Shown piece after piece: positions 1-6,529 of a stretch of 10,857 nt of DNA. Origin of the DNA: VBCK01 sp035511515 (GTDB taxonomy: Bacteria; Pseudomonadota; Gammaproteobacteria; Burkholderiales; Burkholderiaceae_F). The DNA lies in contig DATKFG010000012.1 in the NCBI GenBank assembly GCA_035511515.1, positions 1-10,857 of the forward strand, read 5' to 3'. A program made the position numbers and the translations under genes. The notes below the pieces were generated by a model. That model made no database searches. It worked only from the letters and a program-made list of their open reading frames with translations, and had not been told where the DNA came from. Every line of letters begins with the position of its first letter. The stretch's first letter is position 1.

Positions 1-57
1 ATGGCGGCGGAGGTGGCCGAGGGCGTGTGTACCGACCTGCCGCCCCCAAAGCGGTAG
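1..57 (+). CDS. Possible 3' tail of a gene entering from the left edge (17-18 residues, unidentified)
   Basis: Frame 1 is open from the first base to a TAG at 55-57 and reads MAAEVAEGVCTDLPPPKR. The first codon happens to be ATG, but there is no room to see a ribosome site, so this is more likely the end of a longer gene than a whole one. The stop lies just before the repeat block, which would suit a gene end facing the leftward gene that ends at 243. Too little is visible to name a family. The other two forward frames are also open here, so the assignment is tentative. Confidence 0.3.
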   Translation: MAAEVAEGVCTDLPPPKR

Positions 58-66
58 GTACATTTG

Positions 67-235
67 CCCTCACCCCCCTGCGTCGCCGGGCGTAGCCCGG
101 CTTCGCAGGGCGAGCCCTCCCCTCTCCCGCTGCGCGGGCGAGGGGCGATACCGCGTGCCCCTGCGGACGGTTTACGAACCCGCGACGCCCGGTCGCCCCT
201 CGCCCGCGTAGCGGGAGAGGGGAGGGGGTGAGGGG
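67..235. repeat. Pair of inverted REP-like hairpin repeats between convergent genes
   Basis: Two copies of a GC-rich element lie in opposite orientation. Copy 1 (about 115-147) and copy 2 (about 194-226) are reverse complements over 33 nt with one mismatch. Each copy is also a hairpin by itself: 119-145 (11 paired bases around a TGC loop, one internal mismatch) and 196-222 (same layout, GTA loop). Both are flanked outward by a CCCTCACCCC-type stretch (67-77 and, on the other strand, 224-235). In copy 1 a 36-nt insert separates that stretch from the hairpin. Similar CCCTCTCCCGC hairpins are common dispersed intergenic elements in high-GC proteobacteria (general knowledge). The position suggests a possible role in 3'-end protection or transcription stop for the gene ending at 243, but there is no T-tract. 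Confidence 0.75.
78..108. repeat. Separate GC hairpin nested inside the first repeat copy
   Basis: Bases 78-82 (CTGCG) pair with 104-108 (CGCAG), and 85-91 (GCCGGGC) pair with 95-101 (GCCCGGC), around a GTA loop and a 2x2 internal loop. The hairpin sits in an approximately 36-nt segment that has no counterpart in the inverted partner copy at 194-235. It therefore looks like a second small element inserted into, or kept by, only one copy. Confidence 0.6.
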
Positions 236-242
236 TGAGGGA

Positions 243-1061
243 TCAAAGCTTCGGCTTGCGGAACTTCAGCACGAAGTTATCCGCTTCGCCGATCGCGATG
301 TATTTGTCGCGGTCCTTGTCCTTCATCACCAGCGAGGGCGGCAGTGTCCAGACGCCCTTGGGCCAGTCCTTGGTGTCGCGCGGATTGGCATTGATCTCCG
401 AGGAACCGACGAATTCGAAACCGGCTTTTTTTGCCAGCTCGATGGTGTAGTCCTGGCGGACGTAGCCATTGTCGGCCTTGGGATCCTGCGGTACGTCATT
501 GCGGCCGCGGTGGTCCTCGATGCCCAGGATGCCACCCGGTTTGAGGGCGCGGTAGAAGCCTTCTAGCGCCGCGGGCGCGAAACCCCCGCCCACCCAGTTA
601 TGCAGGTTGCGGAAGGTCAATATCAGATCGGCCGTGCCCGCCGGCGCCACCGCGTAGTGGCCCGGGCCGAGCTCGGTCACGACGACCTTGCCGAAGGCAT
701 CCGGGTCCGCGGCGAGCTTCGCGCGGAAGGTATCTTTCCCGGGCGCGGGGGCCTCCGGGTCATTGGGGGGCGCAACGGCCACGTAATAGGTGCCGGCGGC
801 TTTCAGATAGGGGGCCAGGATCTCGGTCCAGTAGCCGCCGCCCGGGCTGACTTCGACCACCGTCATGTCGGCGCGCAGGCCGAAGAATTCGAGCTCCTGC
901 TGCGGATGCCGGACCGCATCGCGCGCAACGAACTTGGGGGTGCGCTTGGTGCTGGCGATGGCCGATTGCAGGCCAGCGTCGGCCGCGCTGGCTTCGAGAA
1001 CCGGGGCAAAAGCAAGGGTCAGACCAAATCCGGCAAGGGCTAGCAGCGAGACGTTCTTCAT
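243..1061 (-). CDS. Exported SAM-methyltransferase-fold protein (COG4798-like predicted methyltransferase)
   Basis: The protein is 272 residues. It begins with a signal peptide: Lys2, a hydrophobic run at about 5-22 and a likely cleavage after ASA near residue 26. The body is a class I methyltransferase fold. A motif I variant VVEVSPGGGYWTEIL lies at 68-82, DLILTFRNLHNW at 145-156 resembles the post-II strand, and LKPGGILGIEDHR at 173-185 is the usual motif III region. This matches the family annotated as predicted methyltransferase COG4798; its substrate is unknown to me. The ATG at 1061 is preferred to longer starts because it gives the signal peptide and has GGAG upstream. It lies 67 nt downstream of the SCO-like gene on the same strand, so it is probably the last gene of that unit. 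An export signal on a SAM-fold enzyme is odd, because SAM is cytoplasmic. The fold assignment is fairly sure and the activity is not. Confidence 0.85.
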   Translation of the reverse strand: MKNVSLLALAGFGLTLAFAPVLEASAADAGLQSAIASTKRTPKFVARDAVRHPQQELEFFGLRADMTVVEVSPGGGYWTEILAPYLKAAGTYYVAVAPPNDPEAPAPGKDTFRAKLAADPDAFGKVVVTELGPGHYAVAPAGTADLILTFRNLHNWVGGGFAPAALEGFYRALKPGGILGIEDHRGRNDVPQDPKADNGYVRQDYTIELAKKAGFEFVGSSEINANPRDTKDWPKGVWTLPPSLVMKDKDRDKYIAIGEADNFVLKFRKPKL

Positions 1062-1128
1062 GGGGGCTCCGACAGACGGCGCTTCAGACGCGCTTTGGGG
1101 CGGATTCTTGCACGAAGCGGCGTGCGTT

Positions 1129-1782
1129 TCATTGCGAAAGATGCTGCCGGATGATCTCGACCATCCGACCCGGTGGTGTACCGGGCGGGAAAAACCCCAG
1201 GTACTTTCCATCGCGGCCGGCCAGGTAGATGAATCCGGTGTGGTCGATCGCGTAGGGCTGGCCGGGTTCGGCGCTGACCTTGGCGTAGTAGACCTTGTAG
1301 GCCAGGGCGAGCTTGCGGATATCGGATGCCGATCCCGTCAGCGCGATCAGGCGCGGGTGAAAGGACGACACGTAGCCGCGCAGGCGCTCGACGGTATCGC
1401 GCTGCGGGTCCACCGTGATGAAGACGGGCTGAACGCCGTCGCCGGCCGGGCCGAGAAGATCGATGGCCGAGGAAATCGCCTTCAGATCCGTCGGGCAGGT
1501 ATCCGGGCAGTAGGTGTAGCCGAAGTAAAGGACCAGCAACTTGCCGCGAAACTCGGCATCGGTGCGGTGCCGGCCGTGCTGGTCCACGAGGTCGAAGGGG
1601 GCGCCGATCGGCCCCCGGTTCCACATCAAGGCGTCCATCAGTTCGGCCGCCGACGGCGCGGCGGCCTGCCCCGCCGGCGCCGCTACCCCGAACAACAGCG
1701 CCATGGCCACGGCCGCGGCACGCCGCGGCCGCACCTCGAACGCCGCGATCCGGTAAAGACCTTTGCGGCTGTCGTCAGGCAC
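1129..1782 (-). CDS. SCO1/SenC-family copper/thiol protein, periplasmic
   Basis: The protein is 217 residues from the GTG at 1782. It has a thioredoxin-like SCO domain from about residue 55 to the end. The metal site is complete: FGYTYCPDTCPTDL gives Cys92 and Cys96 (CxxxC), and His181 lies in DHTGFIYLAG. FITVDPQRDT at 121-130 is also typical. SCO proteins carry copper or reduce thiols for CuA assembly of cytochrome oxidase, and some relatives act in redox defence. No oxidase genes are present here. The hydrophobic stretch at 22-42 reads as a cleavable signal (cleavage near GQA/AAP) rather than a lasting anchor. The start is uncertain: GTG at 1782 overlaps the upstream stop by 8 nt, which suggests coupling, but a GTG at 1734 (codon 17) gives a cleaner signal peptide beginning MRPRR. 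Family call is firm, partner unknown. Confidence 0.9.
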   Translation of the reverse strand: MPDDSRKGLYRIAAFEVRPRRAAAVAMALLFGVAAPAGQAAAPSAAELMDALMWNRGPIGAPFDLVDQHGRHRTDAEFRGKLLVLYFGYTYCPDTCPTDLKAISSAIDLLGPAGDGVQPVFITVDPQRDTVERLRGYVSSFHPRLIALTGSASDIRKLALAYKVYYAKVSAEPGQPYAIDHTGFIYLAGRDGKYLGFFPPGTPPGRMVEIIRQHLSQ

Positions 1783-2881
1783 CGAAGGTGATCCGGCTCC
1801 CGGTGGTCGTGACGATCAGATTGCCCGGCATCTGCTCACGCATCGCCTGGATGAAGTTGTAGCCGCTGCAATGCATCGGAATGACCGCATCCGGCTCGAG
1901 CTTCCTGATCTCGGCAACGACGGTATCGAGATAGTCCTTGGGCGCCGGCCCCAGGTGAAAGCCGCCGACGATCGCGTGGACCTTGCGCACACCCGAGACT
2001 TCCTGTGCCTGCCGCACCGAATTGACAATGCCGACATGGCCGCAGGAGCTGATCACGACCAGGCCCCTGTCCTTCACGTTGAAGCAGGTCGCATGCTCGT
2101 GGACATGCTCGTCCGGCACGATCTTGCCCTGCAGCTCGGCCGTGGTGAAGTGGCTTGCATCGCAGCCCAGGCCATCTTCCATTTTCCGTTCGACGAACGT
2201 GTTGGGCAATATCTTCTCGATGCTGGTGCGCTGGATCCTGCCGGTCGTGAATGCGTGGCCTTCGATCAGCGTCGGTGTCTCGGCCAGAACCGTCGTAACG
2301 TGGCGCTTGGCGAGCTCGCGACGGTCGAGCGTGCCGAAATCGGTGAATTGACCGTCGCCCGAGCGCGTCACGCGATGACAGAAATTGTCTTCGCCGCCGG
2401 CATAGAGCTTGACGTCCGCCGGCAGCCTGTCGCGGTAGCGGTCGAGAAAGCCGATCAGCCCGCCGTAGTGATCGAAGTGGCCGTGGCTGATGATCAGCGC
2501 GTTGACCTTGCCCGGGTCGACCTTGAGAATGTCGATGTTGTTCAGCAGCGCATCGGCGCTGTAGCCGTAGTCGAGCATCAGGTCACGCTGTTCGCTGGTG
2601 CGCTGCGACTCGAGCAAGAGCGACAGGCCCCATTGATTGTGCAGCGTGCGGCGGAAATCGGCCGCGCGGGATCCGGGCTGGATGGACACACCGTGAACCT
2701 CGCTCGGTTTGAAGAACCAATCGTGGCTGCTGTCGACCAGGACGTTCACCGTCAGCTTGTCGACCACGGGTACCTGGATTGCGGCGGCTCTGGCGAGCTC
2801 GATGCAGTTCAAACCCCCGGCGGCACCTGCGAATGCGACCGAAGCCTTCAGGAATTCCCGCCTTCTTTTCGAATCGCTCAT
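1775..2881 (-). CDS. Tat-exported metallo-beta-lactamase-fold hydrolase (COG1237-like)
   Basis: The protein is 368 residues. It starts with a twin-arginine signal: KRRREFLKAS at 5-14, then a hydrophobic stretch ending near ARAA at 30-34. The MBL core has the metal motif SHGHFDHYGG (His133, His135, Asp137, His138), then SSCGHVGIVN at 278-287, GGFHLG at 306-311 and MHCSG at 336-340. This layout fits the MBL subgroup of COG1237, which includes archaeal dihydropterin-ribofuranosyl-aminobenzene phosphate synthase. Most bacterial members have no assigned substrate. The ATG at 2881 is chosen over the longer frame because AAGGAG stands 9 nt upstream and the Tat motif follows at once. It is the first gene of the leftward unit and overlaps the SCO gene by 8 nt. 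Tat export suggests the metal centre is loaded in the cytoplasm before export. Confidence 0.9.
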   Translation of the reverse strand: MSDSKRRREFLKASVAFAGAAGGLNCIELARAAAIQVPVVDKLTVNVLVDSSHDWFFKPSEVHGVSIQPGSRAADFRRTLHNQWGLSLLLESQRTSEQRDLMLDYGYSADALLNNIDILKVDPGKVNALIISHGHFDHYGGLIGFLDRYRDRLPADVKLYAGGEDNFCHRVTRSGDGQFTDFGTLDRRELAKRHVTTVLAETPTLIEGHAFTTGRIQRTSIEKILPNTFVERKMEDGLGCDASHFTTAELQGKIVPDEHVHEHATCFNVKDRGLVVISSCGHVGIVNSVRQAQEVSGVRKVHAIVGGFHLGPAPKDYLDTVVAEIRKLEPDAVIPMHCSGYNFIQAMREQMPGNLIVTTTGSRITFGA

Positions 2882-3032
2882 GTTCGTCTCTCCTTGTGCG
2901 AGGGCGGTTATCTCAACTGCCGGGAACGAAGACGCTACTCGGATTTCGGCCCGCATCCAAGCCGAGCGGTCCGGCAACGCACGGGTGCAGGTGTACAGTC
3001 AAAATTTTGGCTGATGTGCGCTAAAGGCTCCG
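2882..3032. promoter_or_regulatory. Divergent intergenic region with an AT-rich palindrome; promoters not resolved
   Basis: These 151 nt separate the leftward MBL gene from the rightward small membrane gene, so both promoters should lie here. On the minus strand AAGGAG (about 2891-2896) serves the MBL gene. A TTGACT resembling a -35 box lies at 3002-2997 on the minus strand, but no good -10 follows at 16-18 nt. CAAAATTTTG at 3000-3009 is a perfect 10-bp palindrome in otherwise GC-rich DNA, next to GTGTACA. It could be an operator or just the AT-rich promoter core. Confidence 0.35.
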
Positions 3033-3239
3033 ATGCCGTCGCCAGCCGTTCTTTTCGCCGGGCTGATGTTCGGCGTGGTCGGATTCGCCGCATTCACCTA
3101 TGGCCGCAAGAACGCCCAGTGGCAGCAGATGATCATCGGCGTCGCGTTGATGGTGTTCCCGTATTTCGTATCCCAGGTCTGGTTGCTCTACGCGATCGGT
3201 GTGGCGCTTTGTGGCGCGCTGTTCATCTGGCGCGGGTAG
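3033..3239 (+). CDS. Small two-helix membrane protein, unknown function
   Basis: The protein is 68 residues and almost entirely hydrophobic. The first helix is at about 5-22 (AVLFAGLMFGVVGFAAF). A short polar loop YGRKNAQWQQ follows at 23-32. The second hydrophobic region at about 33-65 has a PYF break and ends FIWRG. AAAGG lies 6 nt before the ATG. Small inner-membrane proteins of this shape (a YGRKN-like loop, then a MVFPYF-like stretch) recur in proteobacteria as uncharacterised proteins; I recall the shape but no function. It is transcribed away from the MBL gene and converges on the gamma-glutamyltransferase gene, with a hairpin between them. Confidence 0.75.
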   Translation: MPSPAVLFAGLMFGVVGFAAFTYGRKNAQWQQMIIGVALMVFPYFVSQVWLLYAIGVALCGALFIWRG

Positions 3240-3243
3240 GAAA

Positions 3244-3263
3244 CGCGCCGGTCGGCGCGCTTT
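3244..3263. terminator. Terminator-like hairpin between convergent genes
   Basis: CGCGCC at 3244-3249 pairs with GGCGCG at 3254-3259 around a 4-nt loop. The stem is preceded by AAA (3241-3243) and followed by C and TTT (3261-3263). It lies in the 30-nt gap between two gene ends that face each other, so it could end transcription from both sides. The T-runs are short, so strength is uncertain. Confidence 0.45.
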
Positions 3264-3269
3264 ACCTCG

Positions 3270-5126
3270 TCACCACCCGACCGCTTCGCCGTCCTTGCGA
3301 AAGTCCGACCCGGCCCGATAAACACCCTTGACCCGCGGGTCCGGATCGGCGCCCGGTTGTGCCGAGAGCAACGGATCGGGTGTCAACAGGATCACCTGCA
3401 CGCCGCCGACGTCGCCACCGTTGATCGAGCGGACCTTGTGTCCCATCTGCTGCAGGCGCTCGCCGACCCTATCGAACAGGGACGATTCCAGGCCGAGGGT
3501 GTTCGGCACCTGGGAATGACGGAACCTGGCCAGGTCCGCCGCCGCTTGAACATTGGCGCCCAGATCCAGGATGCTCACCAGCAGCTGCGCGTGGCCCTGC
3601 GCCTGCATGTCGCCGCCCATCAGCGTGACCGTCATCACGGGTCGGCCGCCCTGGGTGAGGAAGCCGGCCGACAGCGTGTTGAAGGGTCGCTTGTGCGGCG
3701 CGATGGCGTTGGGACTTTTCGGGTCGAGCGTAAAAAGCGCGCCGCGATCGTGAAGAATGAAGCCATAGCCCGGCACCGTGATGCCGGATCCGAAATGCGA
3801 GTAGTTGCTGTTGACCCACGACACCATGTTGCCTTCGGCATCGGCCGTCGAGAGCACGATCGTATCGCCGGCCAGCTCGGCAGAGCTCTGTGGTCCCGGA
3901 GTCGAGGCGCGATCCGGATCGACCTTGCCGCACAGGGCGCTGGCATGCGACCGGGATAACAGCCGGTCCACCGGAACGCGGACGAAATCCGGATCCGCGT
4001 TGAAGGCATACAAGTCCGCATAGGCGAGCTTTTTCGCCTCCACCAGGAAGTGCCAGTATTTCGGACTGGCCGGGCCCAGGCTGGCCAGGCTCTGGCCGGG
4101 TGCCCACGCGGGTACGCACGCTTCCAGGATGTTGAGCATCTCGCCGGCGGCCCAGGCCTGCGAGGGCGGGGGCAGCTCGGCGATCTCGAAGCCGTGATAC
4201 GTGCTGATCGCCGGTTCCTGCCACTGGCCTTGGTACTGCGCCAGATCCTCCAGCGTCATCGTTCCGCCCAAGGCGGTCGACTTGGCGACGATGGCCCTGG
4301 CGATTTCGCCTTTGTAGAAGGCCTCGCGCCCGTGCGCCTGCAGCAGGCGGAAGGTGTGCGCGAGGTCCGGATTCCTGAAAACCTGCCCGGCGGCCGGAGG
4401 CGCACCGCCGATGGTCCACGCCTTGATCGAATCCGGGTCGGGCTCGGTGCAGCAGCCGACCAGTGGCAGCGCGTTGGGAAGATGCCAGTCGTGGGCGATC
4501 CTTTCGGAAACGGGGAAGCCGTTTTCGGCGTAACGCGCGGCCGGCTCCAGCACTTCCTTGAAGGTGCGCCTGCCGAAGCGCTTGAGCACTTCCTCCCAGC
4601 CCCAGACCGACCCCGGGACCGTGACCGGCAATATGCCGTAGACCGGCATTCCGGAGCCCGGTCCCCAACGGCTCGGGTCCCACCGGTAACCGAGCGAATT
4701 GAAGTGCTCGATGGTGGCGCCGGAGGGCGCCTTGCCGCTCGCGTTCAGCACGTACAGCTTGCCTTCCCGGGCGACATAGACCATCGCGAACAGATCGCCG
4801 CCGACGCCGACCATCATCGGTTCGACCACGTTCAGCACCGCGGCCGTGGCGACGGCCGCATCGATGGCGTTGCCGCCGCGTCGCAATATTTCCAGTCCGG
4901 CCTGTGCCGCGAGCGGCTGGCTGGTCACGACGACGCCATGCTGGGCCATCAGCTCGGAGCGCCCCTGGCCCGGCCATCCCTCGGCGCGATCGCCGCGTGC
5001 GCCGGCGCAGAAGGGCGCCTTGGGTGCCTCGCTGCAGGTCGACAGCGCGGGGGACGATTGCGCCAGCGCGCAGTGTGCGCCCGCCACCAGAAGCACCCGT
5101 GCAAAGCCACGAACCAGGTATTCCAT
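3270..5126 (-). CDS. Gamma-glutamyltransferase-family Ntn-hydrolase, exported
   Basis: The protein is 618 residues, usual for the family plus an N-terminal signal (hydrophobic 8-22, ending ALA). The core begins with GVVVTSQPLAAQAG near 64 and has the landmark LRRGGNAIDAAVATA at 81-95 and VGVGGDLF at 106-113. The autoprocessing nucleophile is Thr422 in GDTIVLSTADAEGN (420-433). NSNYSHFGSG follows at 439-448, DRGALF at 460-465 and MGGDMQAQGH at 503-512. The GDT form, the short segment after it and the GGDMQAQGH motif place it nearer the YwrD-like, lid-loop-lacking branch than E. coli Ggt, whose nucleophile motif is TTH. Precursors are cleaved before the Thr into two subunits. It may hydrolyse glutathione or gamma-glutamyl compounds, but acylase activity on other amides is possible. 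GGGGT precedes the ATG. It lies 25 nt after the membrane-protein gene on the same strand and is probably co-transcribed with it. Confidence 0.92.
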   Translation of the reverse strand: MEYLVRGFARVLLVAGAHCALAQSSPALSTCSEAPKAPFCAGARGDRAEGWPGQGRSELMAQHGVVVTSQPLAAQAGLEILRRGGNAIDAAVATAAVLNVVEPMMVGVGGDLFAMVYVAREGKLYVLNASGKAPSGATIEHFNSLGYRWDPSRWGPGSGMPVYGILPVTVPGSVWGWEEVLKRFGRRTFKEVLEPAARYAENGFPVSERIAHDWHLPNALPLVGCCTEPDPDSIKAWTIGGAPPAAGQVFRNPDLAHTFRLLQAHGREAFYKGEIARAIVAKSTALGGTMTLEDLAQYQGQWQEPAISTYHGFEIAELPPPSQAWAAGEMLNILEACVPAWAPGQSLASLGPASPKYWHFLVEAKKLAYADLYAFNADPDFVRVPVDRLLSRSHASALCGKVDPDRASTPGPQSSAELAGDTIVLSTADAEGNMVSWVNSNYSHFGSGITVPGYGFILHDRGALFTLDPKSPNAIAPHKRPFNTLSAGFLTQGGRPVMTVTLMGGDMQAQGHAQLLVSILDLGANVQAAADLARFRHSQVPNTLGLESSLFDRVGERLQQMGHKVRSINGGDVGGVQVILLTPDPLLSAQPGADPDPRVKGVYRAGSDFRKDGEAVGW

Positions 5127-5151
5127 GGGCTGACCCCGACGAGTCGTTGAC

Positions 5152-5733
5152 CTATCCGGCCGTGGGTGTGGCGGTGCGGCGCCGCATGCGGTCCAGCCGC
5201 CGCGCCGCCTTCAGGCGCCGGGCCCAGCGGGTATTGCGCCCGCGCGAGGCTTCCATCGCCGCACGCCATTTGATCATTTGCCGGCGCATCGCGCGCCATG
5301 CCGGGCGCGACTCGACCTGGGCGTGGACCAGGACCCGCCAGCGCAGCACCATGGCGTGCAGCCGCACGAACCAGCTCACCCGCATCAGCGCCGGCTGCGT
5401 CAGCACGAACACGCGGGCGAACAACGCCGTGGCGGCGAGCTTGGCAGCCACGATCACGCCGGCGCCGCTCAGCAAGTGTCCGGACGCGATCATCGTCACG
5501 GCGAACAGCTTGATCGGCAAAATCAGCGTCGAGGGCGTCAGGAATACGACCGCCGCCCAGGCGGGCGGCAACCCGGCGATCCAGCGCTCCAGGCTGCGCA
5601 GGCCGGGTAAGCGGCCGAGCAGCGCCATCGCCTGCTTCAGCCGGTTCCACAGCCATTCCTCGATCAGGAACAGCACAGCGACCGCGCCGATGAACCAGGA
5701 CGCGATCCAGTATTTGAATCCGCGGGTGAACAT
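5152..5733 (-). CDS. Membrane protein with basic C-terminal tail, unknown function
   Basis: From the ATG at 5733 the protein is 193 residues (MFTRGFKYWIASW). An in-frame ATG at 5775 would add 14 polar residues. Neither has a clear ribosome site; the shorter is preferred because it leaves room for a divergent promoter and puts the first helix near the N-terminus. A hydrophobic segment at about 8-27 ends in the acidic pair EEW. A second long hydrophobic region follows at about 58-111, with a PSTLILPIKL break that suggests two helices. The last 75 residues are rich in Arg and Trp and should be cytoplasmic. I recognise the general shape as a conserved uncharacterised proteobacterial membrane protein, but know no function. 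It precedes the gamma-glutamyltransferase gene by 25 nt and diverges from rpiA. Confidence 0.75.
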   Translation of the reverse strand: MFTRGFKYWIASWFIGAVAVLFLIEEWLWNRLKQAMALLGRLPGLRSLERWIAGLPPAWAAVVFLTPSTLILPIKLFAVTMIASGHLLSGAGVIVAAKLAATALFARVFVLTQPALMRVSWFVRLHAMVLRWRVLVHAQVESRPAWRAMRRQMIKWRAAMEASRGRNTRWARRLKAARRLDRMRRRTATPTAG

Positions 5734-5744
5734 CTGCTTATGAT
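5714..5744 (+). promoter_or_regulatory. Possible promoter for the rpiA-nadA-nadC operon
   Basis: TTGAAT at 5714-5719 and TATGAT at 5739-5744 resemble -35 and -10 boxes. The spacer is 19 nt, longer than ideal. It would give a leader of roughly 70 nt before the rpiA ATG and would overlap the 5' end of the divergent membrane-protein gene. It is the best match seen upstream of rpiA but remains weakly supported. Confidence 0.25.
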
Positions 5745-5821
5745 GCCGGTTTATCGGACCATTCGCCCTGGCCATATTCGGATGTGCGGGTGGTTCAGCT
5801 CAACCACGATTGCGGCGCGCG

Positions 5822-6529
5822 ATGGCATCACAGGACGATCTGAAGCGGGCCGTCGCCTTGGCCGCGGTCGAACGCATCTCGATCCATTTCGGCACGGACG
5901 CGGTGATCGGCGTCGGAACCGGGTCGACCGCGGATTTTTTCATCGACGCTCTGGCGCCCTATTGCGGTTCGATCGCCGCCGTGGTCGCCAGTTCCGAGCG
6001 CAGCGCGGCGCGCTTGCGCGAACGGGGCCTGACCGTGGTCGACCTGAACGACGTCGCCTCCATGCCGGTGTACGTGGACGGGGCCGACGAGATCGATCCC
6101 GGCCTGTCGATGATCAAGGGCGGAGGCGGCGCGCTCACGCGCGAAAAGATCGTGGCGGCGGTGGCCGACCGCTTCATCTGCATCGCCGACGCCAGCAAGC
6201 GGGTCGAGGTGCTCGGCCGCTTCCCGCTGCCGGTCGAGGTGATCCCGATGGGCCGGGCCTACGTGGCCCGCCGGCTGGCCGCGCTGGGCGGCGCGCCGCG
6301 ACTGCGCGAAGGCGTCGTGACCGACAATGGCAATTTGATCCTGGACGTGCACGGCTTGCGGATCAGCGATCCGGTCGGCCTGGAAGACACGATCGACCGC
6401 ATGGCCGGCGTGGTGACGGTCGGGCTTTTCGCGCGGCGCGGGGCCGATCTGCTGCTGTTGGCCACCCCGCAAGGGGTCGTCGAGTTCGGGCGGCCGGCGC
6501 CGCCGGACCCTTTATCATTACCCGTATGA
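5822..6529 (+). CDS. rpiA: Ribose-5-phosphate isomerase A
   Basis: The protein is 235 residues, slightly above the usual 220. It interconverts ribulose-5-phosphate and ribose-5-phosphate in the cytoplasm, linking the pentose phosphate pathway to PRPP. The phosphate loop VGTGSTADFF is at 31-40. The catalytic segment is VDGADEIDPG at 85-94 followed by MIKGGGGALTREKI at 97-110. Asp86, Asp89, Lys99 and Glu108 correspond to E. coli Asp81, Asp84, Lys94 and Glu103. The ATG at 5822 is chosen; a TTG at 5810 would add four residues, and neither has a clear ribosome site. Its TGA shares bases with the nadA start (ATGA at 6526-6529), so nadA is probably translated by coupling. Placing it with nadC makes sense because NadC uses PRPP. 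Confidence 0.96.
   Translation: MASQDDLKRAVALAAVERISIHFGTDAVIGVGTGSTADFFIDALAPYCGSIAAVVASSERSAARLRERGLTVVDLNDVASMPVYVDGADEIDPGLSMIKGGGGALTREKIVAAVADRFICIADASKRVEVLGRFPLPVEVIPMGRAYVARRLAALGGAPRLREGVVTDNGNLILDVHGLRISDPVGLEDTIDRMAGVVTVGLFARRGADLLLLATPQGVVEFGRPAPPDPLSLPV

Noticed and set aside
61..240. Short CRISPR-like array in the repeat block
   Set aside because: Only two copies exist, in inverted orientation, with no regular spacers and no cas genes nearby; they fit REP-like hairpins.
1062..1211. 50-residue N-terminal extension of the methyltransferase-fold protein
   Set aside because: It overlaps the end of the SCO-like gene and would hide the signal peptide. The ATG at 1061 has GGAG upstream.
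2882..2977. 32-residue N-terminal extension of the MBL protein
   Set aside because: It would bury the twin-arginine signal inside the protein, and the ATG at 2881 has an AAGGAG ribosome site at good spacing.
3241..3269. Attachment site or insertion scar between the convergent genes
   Set aside because: The only structure is a symmetric hairpin with flanking A and T runs, which is better explained as a bidirectional terminator; no direct repeat or integrase is present.
1763..3331. 522-codon forward open frame opposite the MBL gene
   Set aside because: It runs antisense to a clear Tat-MBL protein with intact metal motifs. Its translation is low-complexity and shows no family motifs. Long antisense frames are expected in high-GC DNA.
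3469..4977. 502-codon minus-strand frame inside the gamma-glutamyltransferase gene
   Set aside because: It is the same strand in another frame. Its translation is Arg/Gly/Ala-rich, while the overlapping frame has all catalytic motifs of the family.
5740..6525. Upstream extension of the nadA frame
   Set aside because: The frame is open through rpiA but reads Arg/Gly-rich filler there. nadA family length and the ATGA overlap fix the start at 6526.
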